From the NCBI RefSeq assembly GCF_014204515.1, contig NZ_JACHLI010000015.1, positions 105,898-169,897 on the forward strand: a DNA stretch of 64,000 bases. Direction: 5' to 3'. The notes under the pieces were generated by a model. The model was not told the DNA's origin and did not search any database. It worked only from the letters and a program-made list of their open reading frames with translations. Shown here piece by piece: positions 36,350-48,520 of the stretch. The DNA comes from Pseudomonas nitroreducens (GTDB lineage: Bacteria; Pseudomonadota; Gammaproteobacteria; Pseudomonadales; Pseudomonadaceae). Numbering within the stretch: position 1 is the stretch's first letter; the number at the start of each line of letters is the position of its first letter. Both the position numbers and the translations under genes were made by a program.

Positions 36350-38449
36350 ATGGACATCGCCGCCGAAGACCTGCCCACCCCGCCCCTGCGCGACGACCTG
36401 CGCCTGGACGAAGCCGCCCCAGGCCCGGACGGCGAGCCGGTGTGGGTGATCCAGGACAGCGTGCTCAACCGCTTCTACCGCATCGGCTGGCTGGAGTTCG
36501 AATGCCTGCTGCGCTGGGAACAGACGCCGCGGCAGATCAGCGAGCAGATCGCCGAACAGACCGCCCTCAAGCCCGACGCCGAGCAGGTGCTGGGCTTTCG
36601 CCAGTTCCTCGAACACCACCAGCTGCTGCGTCCCGGCGCCGAGGCGCTGGCCCGCTTGCAGGCACGCAGCGAAGGCCGGCAGTGGATGACCTGGAACTGG
36701 TGGTTGCACCACTACCTGTTCTTCCGCATTCCGCTGTTGCGCCCGCAGCGCTTCCTGCGCGCCATCGCCGGCAGCCTGGACTGGCTGTTCAACCGCTACG
36801 TGGCGATGCTGGTGCTGCTGCTCAGCCTGGCCGGCATCGTGCTGGTGGCGCACCAGTGGGACACCTTCACCCACGACGTGGTGGAGTCCTTCTCCTTCGA
36901 GGGCCTGCTCAGCTTCGCCGCCGCCCTGGTGGTGGCCAAGACGCTGCACGAGCTGGGCCATGCGCTGGTGGCGACGCGGCTGGGGCTGAAGGTCGCGCAC
37001 ATGGGCATCGCTTTCGTGGTGATGTGGCCGATGCTCTACACCGACACCGGCGAGAGCTGGAAGCTGCGCAGCAACCGCCAGCGCCTGGCCATTGCCAGCG
37101 CCGGGATCATCACCGAACTGGGCCTGGCCGGACTCTCCACGCTGGGCTGGGCGCTGGCCGATCCCGGCCCGTTCCGCAACGGTCTGCTGTACCTGGCGAC
37201 CACCAGCTGGGCGCTGTCCTTGGCGCTGAACGCCAGCCCGTTCATGCGCTTCGACGGCTACTTCATCTTCTCCGACCTGCTGGACTTCCCCAACCTGCAC
37301 GAGCGCGCCGGCGCCCTCGCCCGCACCACGCTGCGGCGCAATCTGCTGGGGCTGGACGAACCCTGGTCGGAGCACTTCCCCACCGGCAAGCGCCGCCTGC
37401 TGGTGGCCTTCGCCTTCGGCACCTGGGTGTACCGCCTGCTGCTGTTCCTCGGCATCGCCGTGGCGGTCTATTACTTCTTCTTCAAACTGCTGGGGATCTT
37501 CCTGTTCGCCGTGGAAATCAGCTGGTTCATCGTTCAGCCCGTGTGGCGCGAACTCAAGGTCTGGTGGCAGCGCCGCGCGGAAGTGAAGCCGCGGCGCAAG
37601 CTGGTATTCCTCGCGCTGCTCGGCGCCATCGTGCTGCTGCTCGCCATTCCCTGGCGCACCCAGGTGCACGCCATGGGCGTGGCCCGGGCGGCGCAGCAGT
37701 TGCACGTCTACGCGCCCTTCCCGGCGCTGCTGCGTGACCTGCGCCCCGGCGGCGAAGTGCGCCAGGGCGAGGCACTGGCGGTGATGGAGGAACCGGACAT
37801 CGCCGCCAAGGTGGCCGGCAGCGAGGCCGGCATCCGTGGCTACGAGGGACGCCTGGCGGGCATGCTCGCCGACCCTGCCGGGCTTGCCGAGGATGCCGTC
37901 ACCCGTCAGCGCCTGGGCGTGGAGTTCCAGCAGGCCCGCGCCGCGCGCAACGAGATGGCGCGGCTGAACCTGGTGGCGCCCTTCACCGGCCGCTGGATGG
38001 ACGTCAACCCGGACTGGAAGCCCGGCCAGTGGATCAACACCCGCGAACCCATCGGCGTGCTGGTGGACCCGCAGCACTGGCTGGTGGACGCCTACGTCAA
38101 GCAGGACGAGGTGCAGCGCCTCACCGACGGCGGCCACGTGCGCTTCTACCCCGAAGGCGTGCCGAGCCCCATCGACGGCCAGGTGGTGCTGATCGGCACC
38201 ACCCGCATCAGTCAGCTGGAACAACCGATGCTCGCCTCGCGTTATGGCGGCCCGCTCAACGTGAATCCCCACGGCGAGGCACTGGTACCCAACCCGGCGC
38301 TGTTCCACGTGCTGGTGAAGCTCGATGCCGCCCCACCCGGCCTGCACGAAACCCGCGGCCACCTGCAGATCGAAGGCGCCCGCCGCAGTTGGCTGGGCGA
38401 AGGCTTCACCCGCCTGCTGGCAGTGGCCCTGCGCGAGAGCGGGTTCTAG
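36350..38449 (+). CDS. PqqD-like / M50 site-2 protease / HlyD chimera
   Basis: Protein of 699 residues. A PqqD-like winged helix at about 30-105 (VLNRFYRIGWLEFECLLRW), then a multi-span membrane M50 metalloprotease core with zinc motif HELGH at 200-204 and the second S2P motif N-x-x-P-x-x-x-x-D-G with Asp302-Gly303 (SPFMRFDGY). More membrane helices follow (about 345-440), then a periplasmic HlyD-like barrel-sandwich with coiled coil (about 450-660). All protease residues are intact. It takes the place an ABC exporter would have in a type I locus. It could process the giant protein, gate export, or both; no energy-coupling domain is visible in it. Confidence 0.85.
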   Translation: MDIAAEDLPTPPLRDDLRLDEAAPGPDGEPVWVIQDSVLNRFYRIGWLEFECLLRWEQTPRQISEQIAEQTALKPDAEQVLGFRQFLEHHQLLRPGAEALARLQARSEGRQWMTWNWWLHHYLFFRIPLLRPQRFLRAIAGSLDWLFNRYVAMLVLLLSLAGIVLVAHQWDTFTHDVVESFSFEGLLSFAAALVVAKTLHELGHALVATRLGLKVAHMGIAFVVMWPMLYTDTGESWKLRSNRQRLAIASAGIITELGLAGLSTLGWALADPGPFRNGLLYLATTSWALSLALNASPFMRFDGYFIFSDLLDFPNLHERAGALARTTLRRNLLGLDEPWSEHFPTGKRRLLVAFAFGTWVYRLLLFLGIAVAVYYFFFKLLGIFLFAVEISWFIVQPVWRELKVWWQRRAEVKPRRKLVFLALLGAIVLLLAIPWRTQVHAMGVARAAQQLHVYAPFPALLRDLRPGGEVRQGEALAVMEEPDIAAKVAGSEAGIRGYEGRLAGMLADPAGLAEDAVTRQRLGVEFQQARAARNEMARLNLVAPFTGRWMDVNPDWKPGQWINTREPIGVLVDPQHWLVDAYVKQDEVQRLTDGGHVRFYPEGVPSPIDGQVVLIGTTRISQLEQPMLASRYGGPLNVNPHGEALVPNPALFHVLVKLDAAPPGLHETRGHLQIEGARRSWLGEGFTRLLAVALRESGF

Positions 38450-38534
38450 CGTTCAGCGGGCCCTTGCAGGGCGGATGTTATCCGCCACCGCAGCAATCCC
38501 GGATGGCCCCACGGCTCCGAGCCCAAGGCTTTCG

Positions 38535-38606
38535 TAGGAGCGGACTCCGTCCGCGATCGCCCCGCCACCGCTGGAGAGCTTCGCGGACGGAGTCCGCTCC
38601 TACGCC
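38535..38606. repeat. REP pair (GTAGGAGCG type)
   Basis: Inverted arms GTAGGAGCGGACTCCGTCCGCGATCG and TCGCGGACGGAGTCCGCTCCTACG in the 719-bp gene-free stretch after the M50 gene. A weak GC-rich hairpin (GGGCCCTTGCAGGGC at 38457-38472) lies nearer the stop. Confidence 0.85.
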
Positions 38607-38625
38607 AACGGGAAAGCCTCGACTT

Positions 38626-38703
38626 CGTAGGGCGCATAACGCGCCAGCGTTATCCGCCGGGAAAGCAGGCGGCGGATAACCCGTTCCGGGTTATGCGCCC
38701 TAC
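38626..38703. repeat. GTAGGGCG long palindromic repeat, copy 3
   Basis: The same element as 9534-9612 in the same orientation: GTAGGGCGCATAACGCGCCAG at the left end and GGTTATGCGCCCTAC at the right end. It directly precedes the long structured repeat, as copy 5 does at 63630. Confidence 0.87.
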
Positions 38704-38711
38704 ACTCGCAG

Positions 38712-39004
38712 ATTGCCGTTGCCGTTGCCGTTACCGTTGGCTCTGGCTTTTGAAGTCTTCCAGCGAAACATCCGCACGCTCCGGAGTGCCCCTTTCAGGA
38801 GGCCGAAGGTGATCGGAGTTTCAGGGGGAGAGCGGCATGGATGCCGCGCAAGCCGCGACTGGCCAGGGATGGCCCTTCGCGGCGGCCCCCTGGAACTCCG
38901 AGGAACCGAGGGTACTTTTCGCGAAGCGAAAAGCCGGATGGCAGGGGCAAGCCCTTTGGTTACTTTCTGGCGTTTGAGAAAGTAACTCGCCCGAGGGGGC
39001 GAAA
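38712..39004. repeat. Long structured dispersed repeat, copy A
   Basis: About 290 bp, repeated at 63712-64000 with roughly 85-90 percent identity by eye. It starts with a TTGCCG hexamer run. A 14-bp outer stem (38815-38828 with 38886-38899, one G-U) encloses two hairpins, 38832-38847 and 38852-38883. Then follow a TTTTCGC-gaa-GCGAAAA hairpin (38916-38932) and a 10-bp stem (38959-38968 with 38977-38986). Several stems change in a compensated way in copy B. No ORF is conserved between the copies. It may be a structured RNA or a DNA hairpin element. Confidence 0.75.
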
Positions 39005-39055
39005 CACAGAGCCTGCGCGCGCACCGAAGCGACGCAGAAACCCCCACATCCAGGC

Positions 39056-39097
39056 AACCAAACAACCAAACAACCAAACAACCAAACAACCAAACAA
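39056..39097. repeat. Octamer tandem repeat (AACCAAAC), about five units
   Basis: Five perfect AACCAAAC units just after copy A of the long structured repeat, followed by a REP arm at 39106-39127. It is the only microsatellite-like array in the window. It is not in a coding frame. Confidence 0.85.
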
Positions 39098-39168
39098 AAG
39101 CTTCGCGGAGAAGCTCCGCTCCTACAAGGTCAAGAGCCCCGGCTTGACGCCCTCGAAGAACCCGACTT

Positions 39169-39501
39169 CTACCCGCGCGAAGGAACCTCCCGCCCCTTGA
39201 GCCACAACCCGAACTCCTTCACCACCTGCACCACCGGCCGCAGCCTTTCGCCCTCGGCGCTCAGGCAATACTCCACCCGCGGCGGCACCTCCGGGTAAAC
39301 CGTGCGTACCACCAGCCTCTCCTCCTCCAGCAACCTCAGCTCCGCCGTCAGCACCCGCTGGGAAATCTCCGGCATGTCCCGGCGCAGCTCATTGAAGCGC
39401 TTGCTGCCATCGAGCAGATAGGACACCAGCAACAACCGCCAGCGCCCGCCGATCACCCGCATGGCTTCTTCCACCGAACAGCCCGACACGTTCTTCTTCA
39501 T
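39169..39501 (-). CDS. HxlR-family transcriptional regulator
   Basis: Winged-helix repressor of 110 residues with the HxlR pattern: Cys8 in the N-terminal SGCSVEEAMRVIGGRWRLLLV, then RFNELRRDMPEISQRVLTAELRLLEEERLVVRTVYPEVPPRVEY over about 35-80. The single Cys near the N-terminus can act as a redox or electrophile sensor in this family. It is divergent from a glutathione transferase 106 bp away, a likely target. TACCGGTAACC at 39508-39518 is a possible operator half. Confidence 0.9.
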   Translation of the reverse strand: MKKNVSGCSVEEAMRVIGGRWRLLLVSYLLDGSKRFNELRRDMPEISQRVLTAELRLLEEERLVVRTVYPEVPPRVEYCLSAEGERLRPVVQVVKEFGLWLKGREVPSRG

Positions 39502-39607
39502 CCTGCCTACCGGTAACCTTTTCCTGCCCTGGCCACAAAAAAGTGCGTTCTTACGCGGCGCATCCGCGTCGGCAATACTGGTCGCCCATTCCCCAGGGCC
39601 CGACCCG

Positions 39608-40225
39608 ATGAAACTCTATTTCGCCCCCAATGCCTGCTCCCTTGCCCCGCATATCGTCCTGCGCGAACTGGGCCTGCCCTTCGAGCTGATCCGCGTGAAC
39701 AACCAGAGCAAGCGCACCGCCGATGGCCACGACTTCCATCAGATCAACCCGAAGGGCTACGTGGCGGCGCTGCAGCTGGAAGATGGCACGGTGCTGACCG
39801 AGGGCGCGGCGATTCTACAGTACCTCGCCGACCTGCGGCCCGAGGCCGGCCTGGCTCCTGCCAATGGCACACTCGCCCGCGTGCAGCTGCAGGCGCAGCT
39901 GAACTTCATCGGCAGCGAACTGCATGCGGGGATGAGCCCGCTGTTCAGCAGCGAGATTCCGGATGAGGTGAAGACAGTGCTGCGCGGCAAGCTGGCGAAG
40001 CGGCTGGGCTACCTGGAGCAGGTGCTGGCGCGTGACGGCCACAGTTTCGGCAACGCTTTCAGCATCGCCGATGCCTACCTGTTCACCGTGCTCGGCTGGT
40101 CGGACTACCTGAGGGTGGACCTGTCGGCCTACCCCGCCATCGGCCGCTTCCGCGAGGTGATCGGCGCGCGTCCAGCGGTCATCGAGGCATTGCGTGCGGA
40201 GGCCGAGTCCGCGGCGGTGGCGTGA
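39608..40225 (+). CDS. Glutathione S-transferase, beta-class GstA-like
   Basis: Protein of 205 residues starting MKLYFAPNACSLAPHIVLRE, with the beta-class Cys10 that forms a mixed disulfide with glutathione. A thioredoxin-fold domain (1-80; NPKGYVAALQLEDGTVLTEGAAILQYLAD) and a helical domain (90-200; GNAFSIADAYLFTVLGW). It detoxifies electrophiles or protects against oxidation. The ATG at 39608 matches the family; the longer upstream frame does not. Confidence 0.92.
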   Translation: MKLYFAPNACSLAPHIVLRELGLPFELIRVNNQSKRTADGHDFHQINPKGYVAALQLEDGTVLTEGAAILQYLADLRPEAGLAPANGTLARVQLQAQLNFIGSELHAGMSPLFSSEIPDEVKTVLRGKLAKRLGYLEQVLARDGHSFGNAFSIADAYLFTVLGWSDYLRVDLSAYPAIGRFREVIGARPAVIEALRAEAESAAVA

Positions 40226-40258
40226 ATGTTCGTCCTGCAACGCAACACAGGAGTCGAA

Positions 40259-40383
40259 CCTGTAGGAGCGAGCTTGCTCGCGATCCGAGCGGCTCCGGGA
40301 CAATCGCAGACGGAGTCCGCTCCTACGGTCGACCCAGCGCCGAACTGACGGGCAGCGTAGGAGCGGACTCCGTCCGCGATCGA
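40259..40383. repeat. REP arms (GTAGGAGCG type), three copies
   Basis: A complete pair at 40261-40327 (GTAGGAGCGAGCTTGCTCGCGATC and GACGGAGTCCGCTCCTACG) and a third single arm at 40357-40383. They lie between the converging glutathione transferase and glgB genes. Confidence 0.82.
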
Positions 40384-40423
40384 TCTCCATCAACGCCGGC
40401 GCTTCCCAGGCCACCGCTTCACC

Positions 40424-42597
40424 CTACAGATCGAGGCCATCCCCCGCCGGCCGCAGGATCAGACAGCCCAGCGGCGGCAGGTCGAGGGCCAGGGACTGGG
40501 CCTGGCCGTGGGCCTCCAGCGGATCGCAATCCAGCGAGCCGCGGCTGCCGGCGCCGGAGCCGCCGAAACTGTCGGCATCACTGTTGAGCAGCACCTGCCA
40601 GTGCCCCGCCAGCGGCACGCCGATACGGTAGTTGGGGCGCGGCAGTGGAGTGAAATTGTGCACCACCAGCAGCGGCGCACCGTCGCCGGCCAGGCGCAGC
40701 CAGGCATAGACGCTGTTGTTCTGGTCATCGCCGATCAGCCAGTGGAAGCCCTCGGCGCGGTCGTCGAAGGCGTGCAGCGCAGGTTCCTCGCGCAACAGCT
40801 GGTTCAGCTCGCGGACCAGCGCCTGGGCACCGAAATGCTCGGCGTAGCGCAACAGGTACCAGTCCAGCTGGCCGTCATGGTCCCACTCGCGCCACTGGCC
40901 GAACTCGCAGCCCATGAACAGCAGCTTCTTGCCCGGATGGGTCCACATCATCGCCAGGAACAGCCGCAGGTTGGCGAACTGCTGCCAGCGATCGCCGGGC
41001 ATCTTGCCCAGCAGCGAGCCCTTGCCGTGCACCACCTCGTCGTGGGAGATGGGCAGGATGAAATGCTCGGAGAAGGCATAGAGCAGGCCGAAGGTGAGCT
41101 TGTGGTGGTGATGGCCACGGTTGATCGGGTCCTCGCGGATGTACGCCAGGCTGTCGTGCATCCAGCCCATGTTCCACTTGTAGGCGAAGCCCAGGCCGCC
41201 CTCCTGCGTCGGCTTGCTGACCCCCGGCCAGGCGGTGGATTCCTCGGCGATCACCAGGGCGCCCGGCGCTTCGCTGGGCACCACGCTGTTGAGGTGGCGG
41301 AGGAACTCGATGGCTTCGAGGTTCTCACGGCCGCCGTGGCGGTTGGGAATCCACTCGCCGTCCTTGCGCGAATAGTCGCGGTAGAGCATCGAGGCCACCG
41401 CATCCACCCGCAGCCCGTCGATGTGGTACTCGCGCAGCCAGTGCAGCGCCGAGGCCAGCATGAAGCCGTGAACCTCGTTGCGGCCGAGGTTGTAGATGTA
41501 GGTGTCCCAGTCCTGGTGGAAGCCTTCGAACGGGTGCGCGTACTCGTAGAGCGCGGTGCCGTCGAAGTGCGCCAGGCCGTGGGCGTCGGTGGGGAAATGC
41601 GCCGGCACCCAGTCGAGGATCACGCCGATCCCGGCCTGGTGGCAGCGGTCGACGAAGCGGGCGAAGTCCGCCGGACTGCCATAGCGCGCGGTGGGCGCGA
41701 ACAGCGACAGCGGCTGATAGCCCCAGGAGCCGCCGAAGGGGTACTCCATGATCGGCATCAGCTCGATGTGGCTGAAGCCCAGGTCGCTGACGTAGGGAAT
41801 CAGCCGGTCGGCCAGCTCGTCCCAGCTCGGTGCGCGGTTCTCCACCCATTGCCAGGAGCCGGCGTGCAGTTCGTAGATCGACAGCGGCCGGTTGACGCCC
41901 TGGCGTTCGCCGCGCTGCAGCATCCAGTCGTCATCGCTCCAGGCGAAGGGGGTCGGGTCCGGCACCCGCGAACCGGTGGCCGGCGGCATTTCGGTGGCCA
42001 GGGCCATGGGGTCGGCCTTGAGCGGCAGCAGGCCGTCCTGGCCGAGCAGTTCGTACTTGTACACCTCGCCCGGTTGCAGGCGCGGGATGAACAGCTCCCA
42101 GACTCCGGCCGGGTAGCGCAGGCGCATCACATGGCGGCGGCCGTCCCAGCCGTTGAAGCCGCCCACCACCGACACCCGCCGGGCATTGGGCGCCCAGACG
42201 GCGAAGCGCACGCCGGGCACGCCGTCGATCTCCATCACCTGGGCGCCGAGGCATTTGCCCAGCTGGCGATGGTTGCCCTCGGCGAACAGGTAGAGGTCCA
42301 GCTCGCTGATGGACGGACCGAAGGCGTAGGGGTCTTCGCTGACCTGTTCATCCTCGGGCCAGTGGATACGCAGGCGGTAGGGGGTCTTCTGCGGCAGCCG
42401 GGCGAGGAACAGCCCGCTGGCATCCAGGGCCTCCATGGCGACGAGGAACTCGTCCTGCGGCGAGAGCAGCTCCACCGCCAGCGCGCCGGGCAGCCACGCG
42501 CGCACCAGCTCGCCGTCCTCATCGCGGTGCGGACCGAGGAAGGCGAAGGGGTCGGCGTGATCGGCACGCTGCAGATGGTCCAGGTCGCTACGCGGTG

Positions 42598-42601
<4 letters not shown>
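40424..42601 (-). CDS. glgB: 1,4-alpha-glucan branching enzyme GlgB
   Basis: GH13 branching enzyme of 725 residues from the ATG at 42601. CBM48 N-terminal modules (about 20-225, FAVWAPNARRVSVVGGFNGWDGRRH), a (beta/alpha)8 barrel with GLRVDAVASMLYRDYSR (nucleophile Asp) and LVIAEESTAWP (acid/base Glu), SHDEVVHGKGSLLGKM, and a C-terminal beta domain. It adds alpha-1,6 branches to the glucan made by GlgE. Its ATG overlaps the treS stop by four bases. The glgE-treS-glgB order is that of the Pseudomonas GlgE pathway. Confidence 0.96.
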
Positions 42602-45924
<3,323 letters not shown>

Positions 45925-45947
45925 GGTCGCAATCCTCTACATGACGG

Positions 45948-47930
45948 TCACTGTTCGGGGTGCAGGCGCCAGATGCCGAACGGCAGGTGCCAGGGCTCGA
46001 TGCGCAGCCACTGGCGCTTGCCGTGCCAGGTCCAGCGGTGGCCGTTCATCAGGTCCTCGCCGCCCATGGGCGCATCGTCGGGCAGGCCGAACTCCCACAG
46101 CGGCAGTTCGAAGTCGGCTTCCTGGGCGTTATCCGGGTCGAGGCTGACCGCCACCAGGATGAAGTTGGCCAGGTCCGCGGTGCGCTTGCCGAACAGCAGG
46201 ATGTGGTCGTTGAAGACGTTGTAGGCCTGGAAGCCCAGGTGGCTGTGCAGCGCCGGGTTCTCGCGGCGGATGCGATTGAGCCGGGTGATCTCGCCGACGA
46301 TGTTGCCGGCGGCGTGGTAGTCGCGCTGGCGCAGCTGGTACTTCTCCGAGTCGAAGTACTCCTCCTTGCCCGGTACCGGGTCGGCCTCGCACAGTTCGAA
46401 ACCCGAGTACATGCCCCACAGGCCCGAGCCCATGGTCGCCAGCGCTGCGCGGATGAGGAAGCCGGCGCGGCCGGAGCGCTGCAGGAAGTAGGGGTTGATG
46501 TCCGGCGTGTTGACGAAGAAGTTCGGCCGGTAGCAGTCGCGCAGCGGCGGCTGGTTGAGTTCGGTGAGGTACTCCTCCAGTTCCTGCTTGCTGTTGCGCC
46601 AGGTGAAGTAGGTGTAGCTCTGGCTGAAGCCGACCTTGCCCAGGCGCGCCATCATCGCCGGACGGGTGAAGGCTTCGGCGAGGAAGATCACCTGCGGATG
46701 CTCGCGGCGCACCTCGGCGATCAGCCATTCCCAGAACGGCAGCGGCTTGGTGTGCGGGTTGTCGACACGGAACAGGTTGACGCCCTGCTCCACCCAGCCC
46801 AGCATCACCTGCAGCAGGCCAAGCCAGAGGTCCGGCACGGCATCGGGCGCGTAGAAGTCGACGTTGACGATGTCCTCGTACTTCTTCGGCGGGTTCTCCG
46901 CATGGCGAATGGTCCCGTCGGCGCGCCAGCTGAACCAGCCGGGGTGCTCGCGCAGCCAGGGATGGTCCGGCGAGCACTGGATGGCGAAGTCCAGGGCGAT
47001 CTCCAGGCCATGCTCGCGGGCGGCGTCGACCAGCTCGCGGAAATCCTCCAGGGTGCCCAGCTCGGGGTGCACGGCGTCATGCCCGCCCTCCTCGCTGCCG
47101 ATCGCATAGGGACTGCCGGGATCGTCCGGGCCGGCCTGCAGGCTGTTGTTGCGGCCCTTGCGGTGCTGGCGACCGATGGGATGGATGGGCGGGAAATACA
47201 GGACATCGAAGCCCATGGCGGCGATCTCCGGCAGGCGCCGGTGGACGTCGGCGAAGCGGCCGTGCTGGCCGGGGACCGTGCTTTCCGAACGCGGGAACAG
47301 CTCGTACCAACTGGCGAACTCCGCCAGCGGTCGTTCCACGTCCAGTTCGAAGGTCAGGCTGCGGGTCAGGTGCGGGCGGTGTTCGGCACGCTGCATCAAC
47401 TCCAGGGTGCGTGGCGCCATGAACAGGGCGAATCGCTCCTCGCGCCCGGCGTTGTCCTGCAGGCCACGGACGATCTCGCCCAGCTCTGCCGCGCAGTCTT
47501 CGGGCGCTGTCTGCAGCACGCTCTGCAGCAGCTCGATGCCCTCGCGGAACTCCAGGTCCACCCCCTGCCCGGCGGCGTATTTCTTCTCCAGCTCGTAGCG
47601 GAAACTGGCGAAGCTGTCGATCCACGCCAGCACGATGAACTCGGTGCGGCCGACCTGGCGCGGGGTGATGTGGGCTTCCCAGTGGTCGTTGCCCAGCGCC
47701 TGCAGCGGCGTCTTCTGCCAGGGCTGGCCCTGGCTCTCGCGCCAGGCGACCTCGGCGGCCAGCTTGTCGTGGCCATCGCTGAAGATTCGCGCGTGGATGC
47801 GCGATGCCCGCTGGGCAATGGCCTTGGCGGCGAAGCGCCCGCCCTCCAGACGCGGCTCCACGTCCTCGATGACGATGCGCGCCTGGTTGGCGGCGGCCTC
47901 GGCCCGGCTGGTCGGATTATCCTGTTGCAT
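45948..47930 (-). CDS. glgE: Maltosyltransferase GlgE (maltose-1-phosphate to alpha-glucan)
   Basis: GH13_3 enzyme of 660 residues that extends alpha-1,4-glucan from maltose-1-phosphate. Seen: N-terminal beta domain (ARIVIEDVEPRLEGGRFAAKAIAQR), a helical insert, the barrel motifs DVLYFPPIHPIGRQHRKGRNN and GVNLFRVDNPHTKPLPFWEWLI (nucleophile Asp in RVDNPHTKP) and VIFLAEAFTRPAMM (Glu). RKGRNN and DNPHTKP are typical of GlgE as opposed to other GH13 enzymes. It is the first gene of the glgE-treS-glgB unit and has an AlgU-like promoter about 80 bp upstream. Confidence 0.95.
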   Translation of the reverse strand: MQQDNPTSRAEAAANQARIVIEDVEPRLEGGRFAAKAIAQRASRIHARIFSDGHDKLAAEVAWRESQGQPWQKTPLQALGNDHWEAHITPRQVGRTEFIVLAWIDSFASFRYELEKKYAAGQGVDLEFREGIELLQSVLQTAPEDCAAELGEIVRGLQDNAGREERFALFMAPRTLELMQRAEHRPHLTRSLTFELDVERPLAEFASWYELFPRSESTVPGQHGRFADVHRRLPEIAAMGFDVLYFPPIHPIGRQHRKGRNNSLQAGPDDPGSPYAIGSEEGGHDAVHPELGTLEDFRELVDAAREHGLEIALDFAIQCSPDHPWLREHPGWFSWRADGTIRHAENPPKKYEDIVNVDFYAPDAVPDLWLGLLQVMLGWVEQGVNLFRVDNPHTKPLPFWEWLIAEVRREHPQVIFLAEAFTRPAMMARLGKVGFSQSYTYFTWRNSKQELEEYLTELNQPPLRDCYRPNFFVNTPDINPYFLQRSGRAGFLIRAALATMGSGLWGMYSGFELCEADPVPGKEEYFDSEKYQLRQRDYHAAGNIVGEITRLNRIRRENPALHSHLGFQAYNVFNDHILLFGKRTADLANFILVAVSLDPDNAQEADFELPLWEFGLPDDAPMGGEDLMNGHRWTWHGKRQWLRIEPWHLPFGIWRLHPEQ

Positions 47931-48004
47931 CGCGGCGCCCTCCTCGCTGCGGTGCGCGCACCCGCGCGCTCGGCTGATGGGGTGGATCGGCTGGCTACAG
48001 GGGT

Positions 48005-48031
48005 TCGGAACGGCAGTGGGCAGGCAAGTTC
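48005..48031 (-). promoter_or_regulatory. AlgU-like promoter for glgE-treS-glgB
   Basis: On the minus strand GAACTT is followed after exactly 16 bases by TCCGA, close to the AlgU/sigma-E pattern (GAACTT-N16/17-TCNNA). It lies just beyond the mgtC-like stop and 75-100 bp before the glgE ATG. The same arrangement is found in front of glgP, the 53985 gene and katE. Confidence 0.55.
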
Positions 48032-48034
48032 AGG

Positions 48035-48520
48035 CTAATTGCGCGAGCGGTTGTGCTCCAGGCGGCGCGGCAGGCAATGCAGCACCAGCACGGCGAGCAC
48101 GGTACCCAGTACCGCCGTCGCCGAGTGCCCCAGGCCGACGCTGATACCGATGGCCGTGCTCAGCCAGAGCCCGGCGGCGGTGGTCAGGCCCTTCACGTCG
48201 TGGACGCCGTTGCCCTTGAGGATGGTGCCGGCGCAGAGGAAGCCGATGCCGGCGGCGATGCCCTGGATCACCCGGCTGACCGCATCGGCCTCGCCGCTGC
48301 CTTCGCGGATCGCCATGACGAACAGCGCCGCGCCCAGGGTCACCAGCATGTGGGTACGCAGCCCGGCCGCCTTGCCCTGGCTCTCGCGCTCGTAGCCCAC
48401 CAGCCCGCCCAGCAGCACTGCCAGGCTCAGGCGCAGGGTGGCCCGAGTGATCTGCTCGACTTCGCTGAGGTCGGAGAACTCCGCCACCAGCGTCGTCCAG
48501 ATACGCGCGAGTATGTCCAT
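48035..48520 (-). CDS. MgtC/SapB-family inner-membrane protein
   Basis: Protein of 161 residues with about four membrane helices and the MgtC signature: RATLRLSLAVLLGGLVGYERESQGKAAGLRTHMLVTLGAALFV spread over 26-68, then GIAAGIGFLCAGTILK and VKGLTTAAGLWLSTAIGISVGLG. MgtC proteins regulate ATP synthase and aid survival under magnesium limitation or in hosts; plain SapB-like members are less understood. It lacks the C-terminal cytosolic ACT-like domain of true MgtC. It precedes glgE on the same strand by 104 bp. Confidence 0.9.
   Translation of the reverse strand: MDILARIWTTLVAEFSDLSEVEQITRATLRLSLAVLLGGLVGYERESQGKAAGLRTHMLVTLGAALFVMAIREGSGEADAVSRVIQGIAAGIGFLCAGTILKGNGVHDVKGLTTAAGLWLSTAIGISVGLGHSATAVLGTVLAVLVLHCLPRRLEHNRSRN

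Noticed and set aside
38450..39168. CRISPR array or insertion sequence in the repeat-rich gap
   Set aside because: The repeats are unequal palindromes of different families without regular spacers, and no transposase or cas gene is near.
45960..48038. A 692-codon plus-strand frame opposite glgE, and similar frames opposite treS, glgB and glgP
   Set aside because: No recognisable domains, Gln/Leu/Ala/Gly-biased composition, and fully antisense to well-supported enzymes.
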